Below are positions 1 to 5,234 of a DNA stretch of 5,563 nt, in pieces. The position numbers were made by a program, and so were the translations under genes. The notes under the pieces were generated by a model that did no database searches, had not been told where the DNA came from, and saw only the letters and a program-made list of their open reading frames with translations. Origin of the DNA: Verrucomicrobiota bacterium. GTDB taxonomy: Bacteria; Chlamydiota; Chlamydiia; Chlamydiales; FEN-1388. Each line of letters starts with the position of its first letter. The first letter of the stretch is position 1. The DNA lies in NCBI GenBank assembly GCA_018239705.1, contig JAFEGS010000082.1:1-5563 (forward strand). The letters run 5' to 3'.

Positions 1-2326
1 CGCCGGGCGATGTGGTTCTGATAACTGTTTGGCTGAGGGAATTGAGCATTCCCGGAGCGACTATATGAGACATAAATTCGTTAAAATCGACCAAAAAGGG
101 ATTGACTGAGGAATCCAGCTCCAGCACCTTTTGAATAAACTGCTTAACCTTTTGTTCATAGGCAATGTTGGGATTGGTCCAGCTCGTGTGGATTTTTGCC
201 TCTTTGAGCGCTTTGTCCATGTAGGATTGTATTCGATTCATGTAATGGACATGCCCCGGAGGATCCAAGGGATAGAGAGGCCATGTCCCTACCAATGTTT
301 GATAAAAGAGATACTCGTCGTTTTCATCAGGAACAAAATCATCGCCATCTCTTCCTTTGAATTTTTGATTCATCTCTTGCCACCGGCGTATGGTAAGATT
401 CCAGACTTCAGGTATTTCTGAGAGCACATTCATCCGTGCACGAACGTCTGCACTTCGTTTTGTGTCATGTGTAGATTCTGCAAGAAGTGTGTGGGGCCAA
501 GTTTCTTGTCGTTCTCGATTTTTCTCATGGAAGGCCTCAAGGCTCATGCCAAAGGAAGTAAAATCAGCTCCTACCTCGTTGAGCGATGCCAGAGGAAAGA
601 AGCGATAAAAAGCAGTATCTTCTACCCCTTTTGCCATGACAGGGCCGGTGAGCTGCTGAAAACGCATTACAAACTCTTCTCTTTCAGCAATTTGCTCATC
701 AGTTAACCCTTGAGGAGGCTCCAAGAGCAAGATAGTTCTTATAAAATCAAAAATTGAATCGCTGGTGAAGGGATTGTGCTTTTTTGCTCGGTTTATGGCC
801 GTGTTAATGCGGTCCCTGTCTTCTTTATAGATGGTTTGAGCGCAAGCGTCGATATAGCTTCTGTAGACAGGGAAAAAGGCAATCGTATTGAGCAGTGCTG
901 TTCGAAGGCTTGCTTTCGTAAAATCGCGTGAGCTTCGATGCTGTTTTGAGATGCGATCAAGCTGTCTTGATAATATACGCAGCTCGCTTGCCATCGAAGA
1001 TTCTAAAATAAGCTTTTTGGCATGATAGATGTGTTCCATCGGCTTTAAGATTACCTCTGTGAAACTTCCATAAATGTCAAAAATAGCTCTCCTGTTTGAC
1101 TGTACAACAAATAACCCATTGACTTGATTGAGAAAGTCATATCCGGTAGTCCCATGCACTAGCCATTCAGAGGGAAGTCGTTCATTACCTATCAAGATCT
1201 TTTCAGCAACTGTATAGAAAAGCGCCTCTTTACCCTCTTCCGGTTTCCAGTCCGGCGTGCAGCGCGACTGCAGGTTCTTGAGATAGCTTTCCGGATTTCT
1301 CAGTCCATCGAGGTGGTCAATGCGAAGGCCATCGATTTGCTTTTTCTCTACCATCTGAAACACAAAGCTATGGGTAGCTTCAAACACCTCTTCCCTCTCT
1401 GTACAGAGCCCTGCAAGTGAAATGATGTCAAAAAAGCGCCTGTAGTTGATTTCGTCATTGGCAACTCGCCAAAAGCAAAGGCGATAGACCTGTGCATTTA
1501 AAAAATTTTCTAGATTATCGAAACTACGCAAGTCTCCTTGCATTCCATTTAACTCGCTAAGACTTTCTGTAATGATTTTTTGAATCGACGGCTCTTTTTC
1601 GACTAGCGTATTAAGGCGCTGCTTAATTATCTCTTTTTCCCGAAGCCTCTCTTGAATCTTTTCTTTGTCCGTCTCGGAAGTCAAGGGCAAATGGCTGAGC
1701 GCAGTTGCAATACTTTGCATCTCGAGTAGCTGTGAGTCATCCGGTGCAAGAAGGGGTGTTAAGTGCTCTATAATCGGCCCTAAGATGCATGCCCAGCTAC
1801 ATGGATCTGTGGGTAGAAGGATACCCGGCATTTCCACGAAAAAGGCACCCTCTCGATAGATCACCTGCAGCTGCTTTGCTTCCAAGACATTGCCGTAGAG
1901 GTCTTCTAGTAGGGGCAGAAGCACTTTCCCATTAGGATCTTTTCCCGCTGCGTGCCAATCGATGTCGAAGAATTCTGCATAGGGCGAGGTAGGTCCATTT
2001 TCAAGAATATCTGCCCACCAGCGATTGCTATTGTCAACGGCGTACATATGGTTGGGAATGATATCTAAAATCATGCCCATCTGATTCGATTTCAGTGCTT
2101 TGCTAAAGGCTTCAAAATCGGTTTGTGTGCCAAGCTCCGGATTGAGTTGGCTGTGATCTAAGACATCATATCCATGAAGACTTCCGGGCTTTGCTCGAAA
2201 GATGGGAGATGAATAGCAGTGGCTAATCCCCAAGTTATGCAGATACTTCACGATGTTCAGAGCATCCTGGAAGGTAAATTTCGCATTAAACTGAAGACGA
2301 TAGGTAGAAATTGGAAATTGATACAT
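1..2326 (-). CDS. treY: Maltooligosyl trehalose synthase TreY, partial (C-terminus off left edge)
   Basis: The enzyme (EC 5.4.99.15, glycoside hydrolase family 13) isomerises the reducing-end alpha-1,4 bond of a maltooligosaccharide to alpha,alpha-1,1, giving maltooligosyl trehalose, which TreZ then cleaves to trehalose. It is expected in the cytoplasm. I translated the minus strand from ATG 2326-2324 and it stays open for 775 codons to the window edge. The N-terminus MYQFPISTYRLQFN is typical of the family. Visible motifs are DIIPNHM (88-94), RIDHLDGLRNPESYL (335-349; D337 expected nucleophile), EKIL with E375 (expected acid/base), GTTGYDF (392-398), VMAKGVEDTAFYRF (563-576) and THDTKRSADVRAR around D621 (third catalytic Asp). 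A helical insertion at about 200-330 precedes the nucleophile. The open frame ends at TTSPG, just before the usual 'VPD-Y-G-E' block, so roughly 150-200 residues may be missing. An in-frame TAA lies a few codons upstream of ATG 2326 with no other start between, which fixes the start. An AAGG sequence just upstream could be a weak ribosome-binding site. The family call is very secure. Confidence 0.96.
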   Translation of the reverse strand, partial: MYQFPISTYRLQFNAKFTFQDALNIVKYLHNLGISHCYSSPIFRAKPGSLHGYDVLDHSQLNPELGTQTDFEAFSKALKSNQMGMILDIIPNHMYAVDNSNRWWADILENGPTSPYAEFFDIDWHAAGKDPNGKVLLPLLEDLYGNVLEAKQLQVIYREGAFFVEMPGILLPTDPCSWACILGPIIEHLTPLLAPDDSQLLEMQSIATALSHLPLTSETDKEKIQERLREKEIIKQRLNTLVEKEPSIQKIITESLSELNGMQGDLRSFDNLENFLNAQVYRLCFWRVANDEINYRRFFDIISLAGLCTEREEVFEATHSFVFQMVEKKQIDGLRIDHLDGLRNPESYLKNLQSRCTPDWKPEEGKEALFYTVAEKILIGNERLPSEWLVHGTTGYDFLNQVNGLFVVQSNRRAIFDIYGSFTEVILKPMEHIYHAKKLILESSMASELRILSRQLDRISKQHRSSRDFTKASLRTALLNTIAFFPVYRSYIDACAQTIYKEDRDRINTAINRAKKHNPFTSDSIFDFIRTILLLEPPQGLTDEQIAEREEFVMRFQQLTGPVMAKGVEDTAFYRFFPLASLNEVGADFTSFGMSLEAFHEKNRERQETWPHTLLAESTHDTKRSADVRARMNVLSEIPEVWNLTIRRWQEMNQKFKGRDGDDFVPDENDEYLFYQTLVGTWPLYPLDPPGHVHYMNRIQSYMDKALKEAKIHTSWTNPNIAYEQKVKQFIQKVLELDSSVNPFLVDFNEFMSHIVAPGMLNSLSQTVIRTTSPG

Positions 2327-2369
2327 GCCCTTACCAGTGTTGTGTATCCATCTTTATCCAGAACCGGCA

Positions 2370-2407
2370 ATTTTAATGCAAATAAAAATATTTAATTAAT
2401 ATTTAAT
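2370..2407 (-). promoter_or_regulatory. Possible treY promoter with AT-rich upstream repeats
   Basis: Reading on the minus strand toward treY, TAAAAT (2375-2370) resembles a -10 box and lies about 44 bases before the treY ATG. No good -35 hexamer is seen at 16-18 bases upstream. In its place is an A/T-only stretch that contains a 10-base direct repeat, listed separately, which could act like an UP element. This is inference from sequence only. Confidence 0.25.
2387..2407. repeat. Tandem 10-bp direct repeat AATATTTAAT, 11-bp period
   Basis: AATATTTAAT occurs at 2387-2396 and again at 2398-2407, separated by one base, so the two copies are spaced one helical turn apart. The repeat lies in the argS-treY gap, upstream of the treY start and downstream of the argS terminator. 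It could be a protein-binding site, promoter-associated AT tract or chance in AT-rich DNA. Confidence 0.6.
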
Positions 2408-2417
2408 CGTGTATAAA

Positions 2418-2439
2418 TGCCCAGGACTATGCCTGGGCA
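2418..2439 (-). terminator. Probable Rho-independent terminator of argS
   Basis: TGCCCAGG (2418-2425) pairs perfectly with CCTGGGCA (2432-2439), giving an 8-bp GC-rich stem with a 6-base loop. It begins 14 bases past the argS stop codon. On the minus strand the stem is followed by TTTATAC and then a T/A-rich stretch, so the U-tract is short and interrupted. The plus-strand side has no T-run, so it is assigned to argS, separating it from treY. Some read-through into treY is possible. Confidence 0.65.
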
Positions 2440-2452
2440 GGAAATCAATAGA

Positions 2453-4135
2453 TTACATTTTTTCTAGCGTTCTAATAGCTAATAGTTTAAAGCCTAACGT
2501 TCCTACTTTTCCTACTAGATCACAAAGGCGGAGCCTTGAATCTTCTTCAGGAGTGCCCTGTACTTTGCAATGCTGATAAAAGGTATTAAATTTCACAGCA
2601 AGCTGGTAAAGAAAATCACAAAGATGGTGCGGTTCCAAAAGTGTTGCTACTCTGCTTAACACCTCGTCAAATTGAGTAAGGTGAAGCCCTAGTGCAATTT
2701 CTTTAGGATCATTGAGTGCAAAAGGAGTATTAGAAACAGGTTTCCCTATTTTTTCCTTTATAGAATGAATTCGTACAAGAGAATAGAGAATAAAAACTGC
2801 AGTATTGCCCTTAAAGCTAAGCATCTGATCGGAATTAAAAACATAGTCTCTTTGCCTAGAAGTCTTTAAATCTGCATATTTTAAAGCTGCAAGACCTAAG
2901 ATATCAGCTGATTGTTCATTGTAAAATTCCCCATCTTTTTCTGCTCTTTTTTTGAACGTTTCTCTTGCCTTCTCTTTAGCTTCTTGGATAAGGTCTTTAA
3001 GGAGCGCGACCTCTCCTGAGCGGGTTTTAAATTTTTTGCCATCAATACCTTTAACCACACCGAATTCCGCATGGGTGGTCTGTATTTTTCGAGGGTCAAG
3101 AATGCCAGCTTTTTCTCCTGCTTTCCATAGAAGTTGAAAATGTTGCGATTGCCCTTCGTCTACAACATAAATTAATCGATTTCCTTTGAGGGTATCGATT
3201 CTATAGTTAAGAGCAGCAAGGTCTGTCGTATCGTAGGTATAGCCACCGTCACTTTTTCTTAGCATAAAAGGAGCGGATTCATCACAATGTACAACGACTG
3301 CATCATCACTGACAACTGCTACTTCTTTTTCTAACAGTTCTCTCACGAGAGGCTCTAGCATATCGTTATAGAAAGATTCGCCCATTTCATTTATAGTCAC
3401 ATCAAGATCTTCATAAATTTTCTGGAATGCGTTTCTTGAAACCTGACAAATTTGTTCCCACATTCTTTTAGCTTCAAGATCGCCACTTTGAAGATTTACT
3501 ACTTCTTTTTTAGATTGCGCCTTAAATTCAGGATCGTTATCAAAACGCTTTTTTGCTTCTCGATAACATTTCATAAGATCAGATAAATCAAGATTAGATA
3601 TATCCATCTGTTCATACTTTATTAAGCAAATTAACATCCCGAACTGTGTGCCCCAGTCCCCAATGTGATTGACTCTAAAGACATCATTACCAAGAAATTC
3701 TAAGATACGTGCAAGCGACTCTCCAATGATTGTTGATCGCAAGTGTCCAACGTGAAGTTCTTTTGCGACGTTGGGAGAGGAAAAATCGATGACAACTCGA
3801 TCTGGGTTTTGTGAAAGCTGAACGCCAAGTCTGTCAGAATCCGCGTGCATGTATTCTAATTTGCGGATGATGACCCCTACTTTAATTGCAACTATGATAA
3901 TCCCTGAATGGATGCTTTTAATTTCTCCTTCATCGCTTAAAAACTGATCTCTTATTTTTTCAGCGATTTCTGTTGAGTCAAGCTTTAACTCTTTTGTGAG
4001 TCGTGGAGCTCCTTTCCAGGTATAATTATCCCCAGTGTTCGCAAGGAAATCTCCTTGATATAATTGAGTGCATTCAGGAAAAGCCCGCTCAAAAGCAGAC
4101 TTAAAGTCTAAATTCAATCGCGTTAGTGAAGTCAT
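2453..4135 (-). CDS. argS: Arginyl-tRNA synthetase ArgS
   Basis: Class I aminoacyl-tRNA synthetase (EC 6.1.1.19) that charges tRNA-Arg with arginine in the cytoplasm using ATP. The 560-residue protein is complete and of normal length for the family. Seen in order: an N-terminal Add-1 tRNA-binding region (about 1-105), the FSSPNVAKELHVGHLRST signature with HVGH at 128-131 (HIGH motif), HIGDWGTQFGMLI (157-169), KSDGGYTYDTTDLAA (294-308), the degenerate KMSKS equivalent KFKTRSG (368-374), and a helical DALR-type anticodon-binding domain from about 443 (GNTA...LYSLVRI) ending LLAIRTLEKM. The core recalls the chlamydial enzyme as I remember it, for example AFQKIYEDLDV and the QSQHFQLL stretch. The N-terminal domain is unusual: the common GDYQ-N and GPGFIN patterns are replaced by GDNYTWKG and HSGIIIV. 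The ATG is supported by an AGGAG ribosome-binding site 7 bases upstream. It stands alone between a terminator and a toxin-antitoxin pair. Confidence 0.98.
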   Translation of the reverse strand: MTSLTRLNLDFKSAFERAFPECTQLYQGDFLANTGDNYTWKGAPRLTKELKLDSTEIAEKIRDQFLSDEGEIKSIHSGIIIVAIKVGVIIRKLEYMHADSDRLGVQLSQNPDRVVIDFSSPNVAKELHVGHLRSTIIGESLARILEFLGNDVFRVNHIGDWGTQFGMLICLIKYEQMDISNLDLSDLMKCYREAKKRFDNDPEFKAQSKKEVVNLQSGDLEAKRMWEQICQVSRNAFQKIYEDLDVTINEMGESFYNDMLEPLVRELLEKEVAVVSDDAVVVHCDESAPFMLRKSDGGYTYDTTDLAALNYRIDTLKGNRLIYVVDEGQSQHFQLLWKAGEKAGILDPRKIQTTHAEFGVVKGIDGKKFKTRSGEVALLKDLIQEAKEKARETFKKRAEKDGEFYNEQSADILGLAALKYADLKTSRQRDYVFNSDQMLSFKGNTAVFILYSLVRIHSIKEKIGKPVSNTPFALNDPKEIALGLHLTQFDEVLSRVATLLEPHHLCDFLYQLAVKFNTFYQHCKVQGTPEEDSRLRLCDLVGKVGTLGFKLLAIRTLEKM

Positions 4136-4142
4136 GTCTATA

Positions 4143-4147
4143 CTCCT
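4143..4147 (-). promoter_or_regulatory. Ribosome-binding site of argS
   Basis: AGGAG on the minus strand, preceded by a run of A, lies 7 bases before the argS ATG. This is a canonical Shine-Dalgarno placement and fixes the start. No convincing -35/-10 pair was found in the bases above it; TTTACA further upstream is a possible -35 without a clear partner. Confidence 0.8.
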
Positions 4148-4215
4148 TTTTTTATTAGACTCAAATTAGGCATTAACAATTTGTAAACACCTTTTTAGAA
4201 ACCTACTGTGCTTAG

Positions 4216-4260
4216 CTAAGGAGTTGCAGTGCATTAAAATCATACCCTAAGCAACCTTAG
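4216..4260. repeat. Imperfect long hairpin upstream of argS
   Basis: CTAAGG (4216-4221) pairs with CCTTAG (4255-4260), and TTGC (4224-4227) pairs with GCAA (4251-4254), giving 10 base pairs with a 2-base bulge (AG) and a 23-base loop. The palindrome CTTAGCTAAG (4211-4220) overlaps its left side. A competing pairing of TGCTTAG (4209-4215) with CTAAGCA (4247-4253) is also possible. No T-run follows on either strand, so it is not an obvious terminator. It could be part of the argS leader, an end of an inserted element, or chance. Confidence 0.45.
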
Positions 4261-4368
4261 GAATTACATTTCTTGATGCTTCTACAAGATTTTGATTTTG
4301 TAGCTCCTTGCTTCATACAGATGTGTTGGATTGTGACATCGCTTTCAATATTTTTCAAACCTAAAGCT

Positions 4369-4455
4369 GTTTTGACAGCGCCATGCTACTTCGTGATGGT
4401 CATTTACTACAGACGTCTGGCAGCTAGGACACAGCTCTGGCGGCGTCCAAGGCTT
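4369..4455 (-). pseudogene. Fragment resembling the zinc-finger module of NAD-dependent DNA ligase (LigA)
   Basis: A short minus-strand frame opening at ATG 4539 and stopping at 4345 contains a patch reading KPWTPPELCPSCQTSVV and then, after NDHH, EVAWRCQN. The cysteine spacing C-x2-C-x14-C and the surrounding K-P-x-x-P-P-x-x-CPxC and E-V-A-x-R-C-x-N pattern match the four-Cys zinc finger of LigA (E. coli C408, C411, C426, C432). The fourth cysteine is missing: similarity ends abruptly at RCQN and is followed by FRFEKY and a stop. Residues before K29 of the frame show no ligase OB fold in any of the three minus frames. It is best explained as a gene remnant of about 30 codons, possibly carried in with other DNA, as this stretch is visibly richer in G and C than the flanks. 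A zinc-ribbon transposase remnant or a chance match are alternatives. It is unlikely to encode a working protein. Confidence 0.4.
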
Positions 4456-4539
4456 GGCTCTCTTCTGATCTCTTGTGGCCCAAATACACAACGTGAACGA
4501 AGAATTGGTTTCGTGCCCGTGCCCGGGTAAGCTGTCCAA

Positions 4540-4815
4540 TTAACCGAATAGTTCGGCATGAGAGCCGAGCCTTTGCAACAAAAGCACCTTTTGTGATTTG
4601 TCAATTTTATAGATGAGCACCCAATCATTTTCTATATGACAGTCTCTATATCCCTTCCAGTTTCCACTAAGCAGGTGGTCAACGCATTTTTGTGGAAGAG
4701 GTTTTTCTTCAAGAAGGAGCTTAATAACATCTCTTAATTTAGCAAAATCCTTCCCTTGTTTTTCCGCTTTTCGCTGGTCTCTTTTGAACTGTGTCGATTT
4801 TTCAGGCGTAAGCAT
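4540..4815 (-). CDS. yafQ: YafQ-family mRNA interferase toxin (RelE superfamily)
   Basis: Toxin of a type II toxin-antitoxin pair. YafQ-like proteins bind the ribosome and cut translated mRNA, stopping protein synthesis until the antitoxin is restored. The 91-residue protein is full length for the family (E. coli YafQ is about 92). The N-terminal half is a basic helical region (FKRDQRKAEKQGKDFAKL, then LRDVIKLL), followed by PLPQK, DHLLSGNWKGYRDCHIENDW, VLIYKI and the end GSHAELFG. All residues described as important in E. coli YafQ have counterparts: H47, H60, D64, W65, H86 and F90 (E. coli H50, H63, D67, W68, H87, F91), so the toxin appears catalytically intact. Its ATG directly follows the TAG of the antitoxin gene with no gap (GAA TAG ATG), and there is no strong ribosome-binding site of its own, which suggests translational coupling. 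A small hairpin (4544-4556, CCGAA/TTCGG) falls inside its last codons. The gene symbol reflects family, not proven orthology. Confidence 0.92.
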   Translation of the reverse strand: MLTPEKSTQFKRDQRKAEKQGKDFAKLRDVIKLLLEEKPLPQKCVDHLLSGNWKGYRDCHIENDWVLIYKIDKSQKVLLLQRLGSHAELFG

Positions 4816-5082
4816 CTATTCACCCATCGATTTCCAAAAATCATCAAGTGATTCAAACCTCTCAATTCCAATTCCTTGCTCGCTTTCCTCGATTGATCGT
4901 ATAGTTTCAGCATTCGGAGTATGGTTCAAGGTGCACATTGGCATTTGCTCTCGTGCTAAACCCATTAAGTATTCGCTGATTGTTTTGTCTTCTCTAGCTG
5001 CAAGCATTTTTATATAGCGGCGCTCTTCTGCCGAGCAATCGACACTGAGTCGCACCTTTTTTGAATGATGTTGTTGAAGCAT
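4816..5082 (-). CDS. DinJ/RelB-like ribbon-helix-helix antitoxin
   Basis: Antitoxin partner of the YafQ-like toxin that follows it. The 88-residue protein has an N-terminal ribbon-helix-helix DNA-binding segment (about 8-46: KKVRLSVDCSAEERRYIKML, then a second helix TISEYLMGLAREQM). Its C-terminal tail (PNAETIRSIEESEQGIGIERFESLDDFWKSM) resembles the toxin-wrapping end of DinJ, where E. coli has TIQSIKNSEAGI and DADDLFDKLGI. Such proteins dimerise, neutralise the toxin and repress their own operon. It is the first gene of the operon and its stop codon touches the toxin start. ATG 5082-5080 is preceded by a strong GGGAGGAA ribosome-binding site 8 bases upstream, and further upstream lies a 20-bp near-perfect palindrome that could be its operator. 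The N-terminal part is also compatible with other CopG/ParD-like families, so the exact family name is less certain than the role. Confidence 0.88.
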   Translation of the reverse strand: MLQQHHSKKVRLSVDCSAEERRYIKMLAAREDKTISEYLMGLAREQMPMCTLNHTPNAETIRSIEESEQGIGIERFESLDDFWKSMGE

Positions 5083-5090
5083 ATAGCACT

Positions 5091-5098
5091 TTCCTCCC
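5091..5098 (-). promoter_or_regulatory. Strong ribosome-binding site of the antitoxin gene
   Basis: GGGAGGAA on the minus strand lies 8 bases before the antitoxin ATG (about 10 bases from the GGAGG core). It is the strongest Shine-Dalgarno match in the window. Its presence before the antitoxin, and absence before the toxin, fits the usual excess of antitoxin over toxin synthesis. Confidence 0.8.
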
Positions 5099-5121
5099 TT
5101 TCTTACACTCTAACTTAAAAG

Positions 5122-5141
5122 TGTATTTTACGTAAAGTACA
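5122..5141. promoter_or_regulatory. 20-bp inverted repeat, candidate toxin-antitoxin operator
   Basis: The centre TTTACGTAAA (5127-5136) is a perfect 10-bp palindrome, and the symmetry continues outward through GTA/TAC to TGTA (5122-5125) and TACA (5138-5141), with one mismatched pair at 5126/5137. It is about 40 bases upstream of the antitoxin ATG. A -10-like TAAAAT (5130-5125, minus strand) lies inside it, with TTTAAG 17 bases above as a weak -35. Ribbon-helix-helix antitoxins typically bind such symmetric sites to repress their own promoter. Binding is inferred, not shown. Confidence 0.6.
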
Positions 5142-5160
5142 AAGATACTTAAATCTTAAA

Positions 5161-5166
5161 ATTATA
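5161..5166 (-). promoter_or_regulatory. Consensus -10 box upstream of the antitoxin gene
   Basis: TATAAT on the minus strand is a perfect -10 hexamer about 80 bases before the antitoxin ATG. The -35 position (16-18 bases away) holds only AT-rich sequence without a good match, and the operator-like palindrome would lie in the transcribed leader. It is an alternative to the weaker promoter that overlaps the palindrome; either or both may be used. Confidence 0.35.
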
Positions 5167-5175
5167 TAAAAATTA

Positions 5176-5204
5176 TTTACTTGATATTTTACCTGTGCTA
5201 CATA
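5176..5204 (+). promoter_or_regulatory. Possible weak glgE promoter
   Basis: TTTACT (5176-5181) is 17 bases from TACATA (5199-5204), with a TG one base ahead of the latter (5196-5197) as in extended -10 elements. Transcription would begin near 5211, giving a short leader before the glgE ATG. Hexamer matches are modest and the region is AT-rich, so chance is possible. Confidence 0.22.
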
Positions 5205-5234
5205 GTTGACTTACGACAAAAATGGTTTTTTGCA

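Larger units (their letters stand above)
4136..4539. other. Intergenic region between the toxin gene and argS
   Basis: This 404-base stretch has no intact gene that I can support. From the argS side it holds the ribosome-binding site, an AT-rich leader, the imperfect hairpin at 4216-4260, and then a GC-richer block (about 4380-4530) with the ligase-like fragment. An inverted repeat AATTGG (4503-4508) / CCAATT (4536-4541) flanks the left end of the toxin gene. Overlapping open frames on both strands here are rich in Arg or Cys and Trp and look like non-coding translations. No terminator for the toxin operon with a T-run was found. Confidence 0.6.

Noticed and set aside
131..706. Several plus-strand open frames of 70-100 codons
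   Set aside because: They lie opposite treY, whose minus-strand reading has clear family motifs; their translations show no recognisable domain.
1665..1859. Plus-strand frame of 64 codons
   Set aside because: It is antisense to the helical insertion of TreY and has no recognisable features.
2896..3137. Frames on both strands inside argS
   Set aside because: They are shadows of the argS coding frame; the Lys/Arg-rich minus-strand one is argS read in another phase.
4273..4530. 85-codon plus-strand frame with hydrophobic start and Arg-rich end
   Set aside because: It lacks a ribosome-binding site and recognisable domain, and it is opposite the ligase-like fragment; the hydrophobic stretch is likely from AT-rich complement.
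4544..4556. CCGAA/TTCGG hairpin at the toxin gene end as a terminator
   Set aside because: The stem is only 5 bp, lies within the last toxin codons, and no T-run follows on the minus strand.
4407..4628. 73-codon minus-strand frame overlapping the end of the toxin gene
   Set aside because: It is an out-of-phase reading of the toxin 3' end and the GC-richer gap, with no family resemblance.
4784..5017. 77-codon plus-strand frame
   Set aside because: It is antisense to the antitoxin gene, which has better start, ribosome-binding site and family support.
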